Source: Gordionus sp. m RMFG-2023 (taxonomy: Eukaryota > Nematomorpha > Gordioida > Chordodea > Parachordodidae). Taken from it: a DNA stretch of 64,000 nt. The notes under the pieces are model-generated. The model saw only the letters and a list, made by a program, of their open reading frames with translations, did no database searches and had not been told where the DNA came from. The stretch is taken from the NCBI RefSeq assembly GCF_954871325.1, contig NC_088775.1, positions 44,989,561 through 45,053,560 on the forward strand, given 5' to 3'. Both the position numbers and the translations under genes were made by a program. Each line of letters begins with the position of its first letter. The first letter of the stretch is position 1. Below, piece after piece: positions 43,876 through 55,699 of this stretch.

Positions 43876-45678
43876 CCTGGACTGGCGATCTACAGGTACT
43901 CACAATCTATATACTCAATATATATGTATACATTTAAAACTTATACACCTATCCACCTTTCCCAATTTTTATCCCCTTTATTTTATAAATCAACAAGAAT
44001 AATTTGATTCCCAGGCGCTATAGAAACAAATTTTGAACGAAACAATTTGCAGAAACAAATGCTAAGAAAAACCCCTTTTCCTTTTAATAAATCATACGAT
44101 CCCCACGGCACTATGAAAACAAATTTTTAAAAAAAATTCCCTTTTACTTAACAATTCATCAAAACAATTACCAACGTAATAATTCACCAAAACAATTAAA
44201 CCAACGATTCTACCCCCAAAATTTTTCTTACAAATTAATTTACAGACACAAGTGGAAACAATTTCAAAAAAAAACAACTTCTCCTTTTCCTTCCTAATAA
44301 ATCAAACGATTAAAACAAAATTTCTTTCACTTACTAATTCACAGAAATAATTTATTCTACTGTTTATTTCTTAACTAACACATATACATTTTTCTTTTCT
44401 TTAGTTAATAATTCCCTTCTTCCCTCATCTAATTAATTTTTCTTTTAATGAAAAAAATGTAAACCTCCATTTCCTTTACGAATCCACGAAAACTCCCAAC
44501 CCAAAAAAAACTTTACCTTTTCTTTCTCTTTTCTCTTTTAATTTAAACTTAATAACAAAATTTTTCTATTTACCTTCACAATGAATGACGAATATAACCA
44601 CAAGAATTTTAAACAGAATTTCTATCAATTAAGAAGTGTGAAATAAATGAGTTTTTCTTCCCCCTTTTATACTCACGATCTAAATTTAACTTGTTAACTT
44701 TTTATTTTCAGATTTATGATCCCTCTTTTTTTTAAAAGGATTTTCCTCACCAACTAAATCTTGACATAATATTCTCCCAATTCCTAATTTTGATTTATTA
44801 TCTTCTAAACTTTTTCCCTTTTCCAAACCTCAAACTTCTGCCAAATCATTAAATATATATTTTTTTTTAAAATTTAATTTTATCTCATTTTATGTGTTAC
44901 CCTAACTTTAATTCTCCCTTTCTTTCCTCAAAAATTTAGGATGATTTATTGCCTTTCTTATTTTTTCTCTTTTTTTTAACTTTTTATTTTGACATTCTTT
45001 TTTAAATCGAGAAGTTAGCTTGTCAACATTTTTATTTTTCAAACATTCTTATTTTACTAAACTATCCCTACACCTGTCGCGCACATATCCAACTTATTTA
45101 ACTAAACCTAATTTCGTAAAAACCTTTTAACAAAGAGAGAGGCAATTATTACCAATTAAATATTAACTTTATTAAACACTCATTTGGGTTCCTATTAAGC
45201 TAAACCTTTACGAAATCACCTCGGCATCAATTACAATAATTGCTTCTTATTAAGAATATACCCGAGGTATTTGGGTCAAAAAGGTGCCCAAAACGCCCCG
45301 ATAAAATATAAACTCCGGGCCCCATTAACTTAATTATGGCATTTTGCATACATGGTTAAGATCCCACACATCGAATGGTTCATTCCAGATATTCGGTCCC
45401 ATTTTTCCCTACCTGCACACATTTCAGAATAATCTCCACATTCGGACGGTACAATTTTTTTTTATATTTATTTAGGGGTAATGGCTGACATCCGGAAGGA
45501 CAATACCTACCCCACTAATTATCTATATTATTTTTCTCTTTTTCGTACGTAGGGACAATCGCTGACATTCGGAAAAACAATACCTACCCCACTAATTATA
45601 TATATTTTTTTTTCTTTTTTTTTTCTACATATATTCCCGTACCCTGAATTCTGTTTAAGCCTAGTCCAATTAATACCC
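43876..45678 (-). other. non-coding part of the Ty3-type element
   Basis: About 1.8 kb between the integrase and the extra 3' ORF without coding potential, pyrimidine-rich on the plus strand. The extra ORF may be expressed from a spliced message that removes it; no splice sites were fixed. Confidence 0.5.
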
Positions 45679-47055
45679 TCATTTACTTCTCACCACCCGC
45701 AGCGCCCCTCTCAACCTCTCCGGTTCTATTCTTTTACGCAACTGATCCCGATGACGCACCCCCTCTCTCCCATCCGCGAATCCCACTCTAGTCACTTTGT
45801 TTCCCATGTTCTCCAAAATTACTCCCGCCTCCCATTTTCTATTACTGTTGAATATTCTGGCCCATACTGCCTGTCCAACTATGAACTCCGAGGCCTTCCC
45901 AGTTTCGGTTGGCTCCTGCCTCTGCTCTGTCGGTCTTAGCGAATCCAACCAAATCCTGGTCCTCCTCCCTAAAAATTTCTCCGCCGGCGACGGCTCCTCC
46001 CCTTTTCTGCTATTATTATAATACGCCACAGCTACCCACATTTCCCCTCCGCCATCCTTTGATTTTTTCAACCAATTCTTGACTATCGCCACCATCCTCT
46101 CCGCCTGTCCATTCGAACTCGGATGGTACGGCGGTGCTAAAATGTGTTTGGCTCCCGTTTCCCCACAAAAGATTTTGAACTGCTTACTGATAAAAGCCGG
46201 CCCCCCATCCGATACTATTATAGTGGCCACTCCAAACTTAGCCCATAGATTCTTCAATATCCTTATAACCACTTGAGTCGTTAATCCTTTGACTTCCTCA
46301 TATTCAACCCACTTGGAAAATGCATCCACTACCAACATATACATCTTGTTATCAAAGTCGAAAAAGTCCAAGTGAATACGCTCCCATGGCTGAGTAGCTT
46401 TTGGCCATACACTTTCCCTATCTTTTCGAGGCATCGGAGCCCAAGAATTACATCTGACACAGGCTCGACTGATATTTTTAATGTCTTTGTTCATTCCCGG
46501 CCACCATACATACTCCCGTCCCCACTGTTTCATTCTCTCCATACCTTGATGTCCCGCATGAATCATTGCCATCACGGCCTCCCTTAATTTGAACGGTATA
46601 ACACTCCGACTCCCTCGCACTAGACATTCATCTATAATTGCTAATTCCTTCTCTATATATTTGAACGTTTTGTCCCCATCTTGCCACGTTTTCCGTCCCT
46701 TGAGACACGCTTTGACTCGTCTCAATTCCCGATCCTTTAATGTTTCCCTTTTAATTGCCTCCCATGTCACTGGCCCACCCCTGGATATCCCAGCCATCGT
46801 TCTGATTAGTATTCGTTCCTCCTTCTCATCTTGTCCCTCCTGTTCCTTCCCCTCACAATCCTCTCCAGCTCCACATCGAGATAAAATGTCCGGTAGGTAG
46901 TTCTCTTTCCCTCTGCGATACCTCACTTGTACGTCAAAGCTACCCACGAGCAATAGCCACCTCTGCAACCTGGTCGACAGCATCAGCTCCTTGTTATCTT
47001 TCTTGAATAGATGCACAAGCGGCTTATGATCGGTGTAAATAACAAACCTGCGCAC
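45679..47055 (-). CDS. RNase H end and integrase region of the Ty3-type element
   Basis: The frame opens in RNase H (RRFVIYTDHKPLVHLF, then the LQRWLLLVGSFDVQVRYRRG tether). It then gives the integrase: HHCC finger (HAGHQG, then CVRC), core with D in LVVDAFSKW, D in IIVSDGGPAF and E in HPSSNGQAERMV, and a C-terminal GPY-like module (GQAVWARIFNSNRKWEAGVI). The product inserts element cDNA. No chromodomain was seen. Confidence 0.85.
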   Translation of the reverse strand: MRRFVIYTDHKPLVHLFKKDNKELMLSTRLQRWLLLVGSFDVQVRYRRGKENYLPDILSRCGAGEDCEGKEQEGQDEKEERILIRTMAGISRGGPVTWEAIKRETLKDRELRRVKACLKGRKTWQDGDKTFKYIEKELAIIDECLVRGSRSVIPFKLREAVMAMIHAGHQGMERMKQWGREYVWWPGMNKDIKNISRACVRCNSWAPMPRKDRESVWPKATQPWERIHLDFFDFDNKMYMLVVDAFSKWVEYEEVKGLTTQVVIRILKNLWAKFGVATIIVSDGGPAFISKQFKIFCGETGAKHILAPPYHPSSNGQAERMVAIVKNWLKKSKDGGGEMWVAVAYYNNSRKGEEPSPAEKFLGRRTRIWLDSLRPTEQRQEPTETGKASEFIVGQAVWARIFNSNRKWEAGVILENMGNKVTRVGFADGREGVRHRDQLRKRIEPERLRGALRVVRSK

Positions 47056-47061
47056 AATTAA

Positions 47062-48297
47062 TTACTCCCGGCATTTCGTCACAAAAATAACGGCGAGTGC
47101 TTCTTGCTCAATCACGGAATACCTAGTCTCTGCCTCTCTAAATATCCTTGAGAAAAATAACACCGGTCTTTCCAACCCATCAATACAATGTAATAAAGCC
47201 CCTCCTACCCCTTTATTCGACGCGTCTACCGCCACAAATACCTCCAATTCGCTGTTGAAGCACATTAATATAGGTTCCTTTCCAATTCTGCATTTCAGCT
47301 CTTTAAAGGCCACCTCTTGTTCTTCTGTCCATTCAAACTTTTCTCCTTTCCTTAGCAATTGATACAACGGCGCGGCTACCTGAGCAAATCCTTCCACAAA
47401 ACGATGGTAATAATTGACCATTCCCAAAAAGGCCTGCACTTCTGCTTTATTATTTGGTCTCTTCATATTGCTAATTCCCGTCATGTTCTTATCCAAAGGT
47501 CTCACCTCCTTTCCTGTAATTTTGTGTCCTAGATACGTCACTTCCATGACCCCCAAAACGCTTTTCTCCGCACTGGCCCGCAATCCTTTTTCTTTTATTC
47601 TCCGAAATACCTCTTCCAATCTCTGTTCATGTTGTTCGGAAGTTCTTCCTGTCACTAGCACATCATCCATATAGTAGTAAACTCCTTCCAATCCTTGAAA
47701 AACCGCTGCCATAGTCCGCTGAAAAATAGGAGCTGATACACTAAGTCCAAAGGGCAATCTACAAAACGCAAATAACCCTTTTGGGGTAGTAATCGTTAAT
47801 AACCTTCTCACCTCCGGTTACACCCGCAACTGTAGGTACGCATTAGAGAAATCAATCTTTGAAAAATATACACTTCCCTTTAAACTGGCCAATATTTCTT
47901 CAATACGCGGCAATGGATATTTGACCTCCACGACCCATGGATTTAGCGTGACCCTGAAATCTGCACATAGACAGAGTTTTCCATTAGCTTTCTTCACTGG
48001 TACCAACGGGGTCGCCCATTCACTGTACTCTATGGGACATACAATATCCTTTACCCATTGCTCCAACTCCCTTTCTACTTCTCTCCGCCACTCAAAAGGT
48101 ATCCTTCGCAACGCACAATACTTTGGAACGTAACCATCCTTTAACTTAATATCTACTTCATAATCTTTGAGACAACCTAAATCCTCATTAAAAATCACTT
48201 GATAATTTTGTACTAATCTTCGGGCTCCTTCTTGCACTTTGGCCATTCCCAATGCCTTTCCATCCTCATCATTTAGCAACGCCTCATCATCGTGCAA
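47062..48297 (-). CDS. reverse transcriptase and RNase H region of the Ty3-type element
   Basis: Contains the fingers/palm blocks (WATPLVPVKKANGKLCLCADF, then KIDFSNAYLQ) and the catalytic box YYYMDDVLV. The thumb region follows with TYLGHKITG, and RNase H starts VAVDASNKGVGGALLH. The role is cDNA synthesis. It is part of the fossil element described above. Confidence 0.85.
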
Positions 48298-48301
48298 CGT
48301 C

Positions 48302-49240
48302 CTAGCCTTCCCGATTTCCTTGAGTTTGAGTATTCCTCACTTCCCGATTTTCTTGTGTCTTAGCATTATTTACATTTCGATTTTCTTGGGTTTGCGCATT
48401 ATTCACATCTCCATTTTCTTTAGGCATCCCTACGTCCCTTTTTCCCATATCTCCTTCCTCCTCCCTTTCCTTAATATCACCATATTCCTTAACAGCTCCA
48501 ACGTGCCCCGGGTAAATTTTCCTAGATTTATCTATATAATTGTTGTCTCTTATTTCTTCCCTAGAAGTATTCCCCCTTATTTCTCTCTTATAATTCAACT
48601 CTCCTACTCTGCCCCTAACATCACTTCCCTTTGTTGCGCCCCTTGAATTACTTCCCCTGGTTTCGCTCCTTAGATTGGCTTCTCTCGTTACGCTCCCTGA
48701 GTTATCCCCCTTGGTTTCGTTCCACGCATCTTCTCTTGCTACGCTCCTTGGGTTGTTCCCCTTTGTTTCGCTCCTTGGATCCTCTCTTGTTACGCTCCTT
48801 GGGTTGTTCCCCTTTGTTTCGCTCCTTGGATCCTCTCTTGTTACGCTCCTTGGGTTGTTCCCCTTTGTTTCGCTCCTTGGATCCTCTCTTGTTACGCTCC
48901 TTGGGTTGTTCCCCTTTGTTTCGCTCCTTGGATCCTCTCTTGTTACGCTTCTTGGGTTGTTCCCCTTTGTTTCGCTCGTTTGATCCTCTCTTGTTACGCT
49001 TCTTGGGTTGTTCCCCTTTGTTTCGCTCCTTGGATCCTCTCTTGTTACGCTTCTTGGGTTGTTCCCCTTTGTTTCGCTTCTTGGATCCTCTCTTGTTACG
49101 CTTCTTGGGTTGTTCCACTTTGTTTCGCTTCTTGGATCCTCTCTTGTTACGCTCCTTGGGTTGTTCCCCTTTGTTTCGCACCTTGAATGGTCTCCCCTGG
49201 TGTCAGGCTTCAATACAGTCTCAACTCCCGACACCCTCAA
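48302..49240 (-). repeat. 51-bp coding minisatellite between protease and reverse transcriptase
   Basis: About nine tandem units of 51 bp (48720-49190) encode a 17-residue repeat of the form GNNPRSVTREDPRSETK, highly charged. They are followed by a less regular KEN/QENR-rich stretch. The repeat is homogeneous at DNA level, so it is recently amplified. It lies in the pol linker of the Ty3-type element, and its purpose is unknown. Confidence 0.8.
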
Positions 49241-49640
49241 ATGTCATAACTGCATACTCCTCACTAGTATTTGGTACAAATACACCCCACCATGAAAATA
49301 CCCCCCAAAAACCATACCAGGGACCAATCCTAGTGATCCAGTCCCACCCCAACACAGCTTCTATATTATGATTGATAATCCATAAATCTAATACTTCAAC
49401 TCTTTCCCCCAATTTTGCTATTATCTCCACCCTACCCATTGCCGCCATCAGTGTCCCATCAAACTGTCTTATCCTTAACCCCTCATTCTCTATCATTTCC
49501 CCTGGCCAAATACTTTTATATCTATTATATCCAATTACTGAAATAGCTGCCCCCGTATCAAATAACATGGGAATAATTTTCCCACCTAAATTAATCATTA
49601 CTCTCGGGCAAGGATCATTAATTATCCCATCTTGCAACAT
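49221..49640 (-). CDS. aspartic protease region of the Ty3-type element
   Basis: The active-site motif FDTGAAISVIG and the later hydrophobic AVLGWDWI (the family's ILG-type flap partner) identify a retropepsin of usual size. It matures the element's own polyprotein. Confidence 0.8.
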   Translation of the reverse strand: MLQDGIINDPCPRVMINLGGKIIPMLFDTGAAISVIGYNRYKSIWPGEMIENEGLRIRQFDGTLMAAMGRVEIIAKLGERVEVLDLWIINHNIEAVLGWDWITRIGPWYGFWGVFSWWGVFVPNTSEEYAVMTFEGVGS

Positions 49641-49745
49641 ATTTAAAACCCCCTCCCTATTAGTTATCTTCCGAAAAAATCTCTCCTCTGTTCTTCCTAA
49701 CCGCCACGCCCCGATCCATAATGTCGATTTTTCGCCATCATATAG

Positions 49746-50492
49746 TCACACATTCTCACAGTCCCTCGCCACATGTCCCGCCCCTCGACACCTAAAACAC
49801 TCCATATCCATCTCCCCCGTTTCCTTGACATTGATCGCACGAACCCCTTCCACTTTCTCTCGCTTAATAGTCCTTACATTTGAAGCATTTGGACCCATCC
49901 CCCTCTCCGGAAAACCATTCTTATTACTGTATCTGCTTACATTACAATCCTCTTTATTATGTCCAAAGCGTCCACAACCCGCACATCTTAACCTTTCCTG
50001 TTTGCCAGGACAGTAAGGGGCTATATGACCAAATTTCCCACAACCAAAACACTTTGTATCACGACAATCTCTAAGCATATGACCTGGTTTACCACAATTA
50101 TAACAATTCATTCCCCCTTTCCTTTGCGGCTCAAAACTCTGTCTTATTTCCATTCTCCTTCCCCTAGAGTACTCTTTTGGTTCTCTATAAGGTCTCAATG
50201 CCTGATTATCATTACAATCCTGCTTGTCAGTTATATATAAACTTCTGCTTATATCGCTATCCGTCCACCCCCTAATTAACTCCTGAACCGGCAACCATGT
50301 TACTCTGCCCATCATATCTTCCTCTCCATTATGCCCCTCAATGGTTAAAGTTTGTCCTTTGATTTTTACACTGCGACTTCTCTTCATTCTCCTGCCCCAA
50401 ATTAAACTACAAATCCATATAATTAATATCACCAACGCCCCAAAAATATTATACTGAACCTCCCAATACTTAACAAATTTTAAGCTTTTCAT
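49746..50492 (-). CDS. gag/nucleocapsid region of the Ty3-type element
   Basis: Four CCHC zinc knuckles are visible: CYNCGKPGHMLRDC, CFGCGKFGHIAPYC, CAGCGRFGHNKEDC and CFRCRGAGHVARDC. The N-terminus has a hydrophobic stretch (NIFGALVILIIWICSLIWG) followed by basic residues, unusual for gag. The knuckles package element RNA. Confidence 0.75.
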   Translation of the reverse strand: MKSLKFVKYWEVQYNIFGALVILIIWICSLIWGRRMKRSRSVKIKGQTLTIEGHNGEEDMMGRVTWLPVQELIRGWTDSDISRSLYITDKQDCNDNQALRPYREPKEYSRGRRMEIRQSFEPQRKGGMNCYNCGKPGHMLRDCRDTKCFGCGKFGHIAPYCPGKQERLRCAGCGRFGHNKEDCNVSRYSNKNGFPERGMGPNASNVRTIKREKVEGVRAINVKETGEMDMECFRCRGAGHVARDCENV

Positions 50493-50573
50493 CCGAACGT
50501 TATAAAAAATTTATTATTAATTTTAAAATAAAAATCTTGGTTATTTGTAAAGTTAATAGATAAGATATTATTA

Positions 50574-51068
50574 CTAACGTAAATAATCCAATAATGCACA
50601 TATACATGCAACAATCTCAAACAAAATAATCAATATACCTATTATTGATAGGATGTTGTCTAAATTGCTCTCCGCGAATTTACCGTGTATTTTGATTTCT
50701 TTAACCCAAACTGATAGCACTTTTGTGTAATTTATTTCTTCAAAAAATTTGGACAGCACTTCCGTACAATTATGATTTGCGAAAAATTTGGGCAGTACTT
50801 CCGTGTATTTAAGCCTCACGAATAATTTGGGCAGCACTTCCGTGTATTTAAACTTCGCTAATAATTTGGGCAGCACTTCCGTGTGTTTAAGCTTCGCGAA
50901 TAATTTGGGCAGCACTTCCGTGTGTTTAAGCTTTGCGAATAATTTGGGCAGCACTTCGGTGTATTTAAACTTCGCGAATAATTTGTGATTTTCTATTCTT
51001 AAACTTCCGCCGCACGGGTAACCTAAATTCTCACCAAAGGATTTTATATTCTTAAACTTCCGCCGCAC
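50574..51068 (-). CDS. leader ORF with 13-residue repeats, upstream of gag
   Basis: A 164-residue frame near the 5' LTR of the Ty3-type element. It has about six units of a 13-residue repeat (KLFAKLKHTEVLP and variants, 39-bp DNA period) and ends in a hydrophobic segment (NILSIIGILIILFEIVACIC) that could span a membrane. No family was recognised. It could be a leader protein, the N-terminal part of gag, or non-coding repeat. Confidence 0.45.
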   Translation of the reverse strand: MRRKFKNIKSFGENLGYPCGGSLRIENHKLFAKFKYTEVLPKLFAKLKHTEVLPKLFAKLKHTEVLPKLLAKFKYTEVLPKLFVRLKYTEVLPKFFANHNCTEVLSKFFEEINYTKVLSVWVKEIKIHGKFAESNLDNILSIIGILIILFEIVACICALLDYLR

Positions 51069-51148
51069 GGGTAACCTAAATTCTCACCAAAGGATTTTAT
51101 ATTCTTAAATTAAAAGTTTTTTTACGATATGCTCGTCTTGGCCACCAA

Positions 51149-51692
51149 TTTATCAAAAAGACTGACAAACGGACAATTTATAGGGGACAGGGGTTCGGAA
51201 CGAAAACGATAAGCTTTATCTTATCAATTTAAATTTTTAATTTCTTTTTCTTTTGTACCTAACAAGATTAATCGAATCTTTTTCTCTTTTAAATATACTT
51301 TTCTCACAAGGAGAAAAACAAACTTTATTAAGTAATTAATTAATTTTTTTTTTAAACAAATTTGCTTTTCTTCTTTTTTTTAAAGAAAAATCAACTAAAC
51401 AAAAAAAAAATATAAACCTCAATAATATTCAATAATATTTATTTTTCTTTTTCAAAAAAAATGAATCAAAGATGATTATTTATTATTTTTTTCTACACTA
51501 TTTATATTATATTAAAAAAAAATAAACATTATTTTTTCTAAAAAAAAATAACATTGCAAAATAATATTATAAAAAAAATAATAACTATTCCTATATAAAT
51601 AAACGACGGCGAGACACTAAGATATTACAGAGATAACTATACTACTTATAAATAAACAATATATGCCTCGCGTCAACATCCTCCGATAGGAC
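51149..51692 (-). repeat. 5' LTR of the Ty3-type element
   Basis: 544 bp. It matches 42329-42899 apart from the 25-bp copy-number difference and about one or two substitutions. Confidence 0.9.
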
Positions 51693-51696
51693 ACTG

Positions 51697-52376
51697 TTGA
51701 GTTGGATTTAGAATAGAATGATTTGATAAAATACTGTGCATACAAAACATATGATAAAATATTAATTTTTATTTTTTTTGATATTTTTAAAACGTATTTA
51801 ATTTTATTTTTTTATAAATTTTTTTGTATTTAGGTAAAAATAAGAATATATATGGTGACATGACGTCAAAATGATATGATGTAGCGAGGATGGAAAATAA
51901 TAATATAGATTATATATAATACAATTAATATAAACAATATAAGTCTCAATAGATATGAATTTATATTAAAGATAATATAAAATAAAATGGTTTTAAAAAA
52001 TCCCCAGAATCTAAAATACATTTACTAGAAGGTATCTTTTCATTGGTTGTTCCCATTTTAATCAGACGTCATGTCACAGGTACGTATTTATTTATTTTTA
52101 TTTAAAAATATCAAAAAATAATTATAAAAAAATTAAAATAAATATGTTAATACCAAAAAAATAATAATTAAAAAATAAATATTTTATCATAAGTTGTATA
52201 TGCACAATATTTCTTCAAACCCTTCTATTCTAAATTCAACCAAGAGTATTCAAATAAATTCAAATATCTGTGATTTTCAGTTTTCTAACCTATTCTAATA
52301 AAGTATGCACAATTTTTTCCCAAATCATTCTATTCTAAATCAACTCAGGAGTATTCAAGTAAATTCAATTCTAAGG
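51697..52376. repeat. foldback/MITE-like inverted repeat
   Basis: TTGAGTTGGATTTAGAATAG and AATGATTTG at 51697 are mirrored by CTATTCTAAATCAACTCAGG at 52328-52350, and ACATGACGTC near 51857 by GACGTCATGTCAC near 52066. With 42191-42328, whose outer end ATGTGACCTT pairs with AAGGTCACAT near 52376, it forms one long hairpin, the former uninterrupted element. Confidence 0.7.
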
Positions 52377-52384
52377 TCACATCG

Positions 52385-52745
52385 AGCGCGTACTCGGAAT
52401 TTCGCTGTGGGGGGGGGGGATAATTATTTTTTTTTAAAGATAAAATTATTGTTATTTAAAAATATCAAGCATAAATTTATTAGGACTAATAATTATATGT
52501 AATATACCATTTTAAATTAATGTGAATTATAAAAAATTAAATATATAAACCGGCATATTAAAAACTATAAAATAAATGTGAATTATAAAATATGAATGGA
52601 TATAACCAGTATATGAATAAATCACTATAAAATAAATGACCAAAATAGAAGTTTAAATTTTTTGAGCTTTTAAAATTTATATATAAATATAAAAAATTTA
52701 AATGTTGGAGATATAAATTAATATACAAATTTATTAGGAATAATT
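52385..52745 (+). repeat. GCGCGTA-headed interspersed repeat, copy B
   Basis: Same order of words as 41786-42190: GCGCGTA, a G-run, GATAAT, TTATTAGGAC, TGTGAATTATAAAATAT, AACCGGCAT. It is interrupted at its right by the hAT derivative at 52754. Confidence 0.7.
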
Positions 52746-52753
52746 GTATTTTG

Positions 52754-53772
52754 CAGAGTTGCTAACGCTCCTTTTTAAAAGTAGCTAGCTCCCGCTCCTA
52801 CCTTCTCAAAAGGAGCTAGCTCCCGCTCCCGTTACTACATTTTTAAAAGGAGCTAGCTCCCGCTCCAATAATGGAGTGCCACTCCATAACCGCTCCTTTG
52901 ATTTATTTTTTTAGAAGGTATACAAAATAAAATCATATTTTTCTTTATCAAAAGGCTTTATTTATATTAAATGATCTATCAAAATATTTATAACCTTTTA
53001 TTAGCTTTTAAAAGTAATAAATTTTCTAAATTAGAATCTAACAAACATCCACGCCTCTCCCCTAAGACCTGTTTTGCAATACTAAATAGGCACTCCACAG
53101 GAGCACTAGAGGGAAGCGGGGTATTGTATTTTATAAAGATAATTTTTAATTCAGGGAATTTATCAAAAATAGTAATTTTGGTATCATTATTTAAAAAATA
53201 TTTGTCCAATATATAATCTTCCTGATGATCAATTTCATGGAATCCAAAAAAATCTTCCAAAATTTTTTAATTTTAGATGCTTTTTTAGATTGAAGCTGCT
53301 CACTTTTTTAAATTAAATAGTTTTATTTAAACACAAAAGACATTTTGCCCTTAAATTTGTTTAATCATTTGGACCAACATCTTTTAGAAGTTTAAAATAT
53401 TTACGATGGAAACGGAAAATCGATTTCTTCATCTATGATCTCAAAATCCATAATATCTAAAACTATTTTTTATTATATATTTATAAAATGAATATTAATA
53501 TGACTTACAAGATTTTCCAAAAAATTTTTAATATAAAAAGGAAAACTTGATGTTAAATATTTAAAATGATTAGATGAAAAAGCAATATAAAACTCGGCTA
53601 ACCATTTAATAATGGACAAATTTAAATTAAATAAAATTTCATTTTTATTGAATTTTAATTAATAAATATTAATAATATTTAAAAAATACTTTAATTTATA
53701 CATTAAATTTAAAGGAGCGGTGGAGCCCCACTCCAGCCCTAAAAGAAGCTAGGTCCCGCTCAATGTAGTCTG
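52754..53772 (-). mobile_element. internally deleted hAT element, 1.02 kb
   Basis: It starts CAGAGTTGCTAACGCTCC and ends CCCGCTCAATGTAGTCTG, flanked by gtattttg and gtatttta (7 of 8), a good hAT duplication. On the minus strand it keeps the C-terminal dimerisation exon (53260-52988: [20 protein letters not shown]) and a degraded start of the BED-finger exon (about 53450-53280). All catalytic exons are gone. It is the same family as 11551-16025, with the terminal GGAGC/GCTCC word clusters conserved. It is a deletion derivative that could only move with help from a complete relative. Confidence 0.85.
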
Positions 53773-53889
53773 GTATTTTATATGTAATAACTTATAAAGT
53801 ATTCATGGAAAAATATATAACATATTAAAAAATAAATGTGCACAATTAATAATATTAAAAAGCCTATTATATATTTATAATGTAAAATC

Positions 53890-55250
53890 TAGAAATTCGT
53901 TCTTTTGAAAAAAATGGTGAACGGCGTTCCTTTTATTTTTGACGACTTTGAACATGAACGCGTTCCTTTTTTATGACGAACGCGTTCAATTTCAACGTTT
54001 GTTCAATTTTAAAAACACCATTTGTTTTTATTTATTTGAAAAATCTAATATTAATCTTAATTTTTTAAGTATATTTTATAATCAACTGTTTTTCTTTTTC
54101 TTTTTCACATTTCAATTTTTTTTAACACACCATTATTATAGTTAATTAATTTGAATATTATTGTTTATATTTTAATTTTATAGATTAGCATAAGCATGGA
54201 TATTATTATTTCATCATCATTATCTGATTCTGAAAATTCAAAATCAGATGAATTAACATTACCATGGTCCATAACATCCTATATAGTAGAACTAATTCAA
54301 TACTTACCAAATGTAAAATTGCCAAAAAATATTATCAGTTTCAAAATCTTCAAGTTCCAATTTAAAACGACATTTGATTGTAATATTAATTATTTTATTT
54401 TATATAATATAACTAAGCAAATCATTAAATTTGAAGAAAAGATGCATTTAGGTTATTTGACCCCAACAATATCGTAGTTATTTTAAAATTAAAAAAAATT
54501 AGTGGCCTATATGGTCAACTATTGATAGACGCATTATTAAATGGGATTAATAAAAATATTAAATGGGATTAATAAAAATATTAAACCTCACTATCAAATT
54601 AATTACATATATTTTATTTTTTTTTAAAGATTTGAACATATATTTGAAGATCAATACGAACCTATAAAAAATAAACTTATAGCGTTATTGAAAAAATGCA
54701 TTGAAAAACCTAGAAATGATAATGCAAGAACTTTAAATTTCGAGATATCCTTTTTTTGACGAGTAATTAAAGGATGAATGGCAGGAGGATAACTTATCTC
54801 AATTTTTTGAAGCAAAGACAAAACAATATGTTTTTAATAAATTCCCCACTTTAATAGAGTTTTTTATTAAGTATAATACTGCAATCCCCTCATCTGCCCC
54901 ATGTAGAGCGCGTTTTTAGTATTGCTAATGCCGTAATAACTGCCAAGTGTTCTGTCCAGATGAAAATAATGAAAAACAATTGTTATTAAAATTTAGTAAA
55001 ATTTTTTTTATAAATAAAATTTTTTTTTATTCGCTATATTATATTGTATTTATAAATATATCATCAGAATAAAACTATATTATTTTTTAATATAGCTAAT
55101 ATATTGTGTTAAAATATATAAGACATTTATTTATATTAAATTTAATTTTAAAAAAAATTTATTATAAAATTTTCAACGAAAGCTAATTTTTTTTGAAAGT
55201 TAACGCGAACGTGAACGCGTTCGATTTATTTAGAAATGTTTGCAGCACTA
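53890..55250 (+). mobile_element. hAT relic with GAACGCGTTC ends
   Basis: The ends carry clusters of the palindromic word GAACGCGTTC (about 53950-53990 and 55205-55222). Plus-strand coding remains include a 93-residue frame at 54196 ending MHLGYLTPTIS, matching the MGFLSPTIS block of the other hAT family. Then come FEHIFEDQYEPIKNKLIALL near 54630 and FFIKYNTAIPSSAP near 54860-54900, the dimerisation domain. Stops and frame changes break it; for example, the dimerisation block shifts frame just after SSAP. It is a related but distinct hAT family with a short transposase. The exact ends and target duplication were not fixed. Confidence 0.7.
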
Positions 55251-55699
55251 GTTTAATCCAATCTTCGTTGGGATTGAGCTAATTTTTCAATTTTCTCAGC
55301 CGTGCTTGGCATCAAATGCCTATGATATTCAAAAGGGGCAAACCATTCGATCTACTTATAGAATTTGTATTCTTAGGTATGTTTTTATTCTTCCCAAAGA
55401 AGATAATGTTCTCTAATTAGTTGCAGTACTAATGGGAAGAGTTGCTAATGTATATAATAATTTTAATACATTGAGAAAATTATTTTTTAAAACAAAACCT
55501 ACAAATAACTATTTTAAAATATAACTATTCATGTTTTTTGGGAACTTGTAGTCCCACCTCCGTTTTTATAAAATAATGTTTTATTTTATTTTATATTGAT
55601 ATATTGTTATCTATGTTTTTATTTTGTATTTATAAATCGTTAATTATATCTAAAAGATGTTTGAAATGATGCAAGGCATCTATAACATTTTTTGGGACT

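Larger units (their letters stand above)
42329..51692 (-). mobile_element. Ty3/mag-like LTR retrotransposon, 9.36 kb, recent
   Basis: A minus-strand LTR element with LTRs at 42329-42899 and 51149-51692 and a perfect ACTG target duplication (42325-42328, 51693-51696). A primer-binding-site-like TTGGTGGCCAAGACGAG adjoins the 5' LTR (about 51148 downward), and a polypurine GAAGGGGATAGCT adjoins the 3' LTR (about 42912-42900). In transcript order it holds a leader ORF, a gag/nucleocapsid region, an aspartic protease, a repeat-coded linker, reverse transcriptase, RNase H, integrase, a long non-coding stretch, and an extra ORF with a zinc knuckle. The integrase zinc finger (HAGHQGMERMKQW) and overall order suit the mag-like branch of Ty3/gypsy. 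The LTRs are nearly identical apart from a 25-bp tandem length difference, so insertion is recent. It looks mostly whole, with perhaps two to four interruptions, some of which may be frame changes natural to the family. Confidence 0.9.

Noticed and set aside
48631-49371. Plus-strand open frame of 246 residues with LLLRSLGCSPLFRSLDP repeats
   Set aside because: It is the antisense shadow of the 51-bp minisatellite in the Ty3-type element, whose sense strand lies within gag-pol order.
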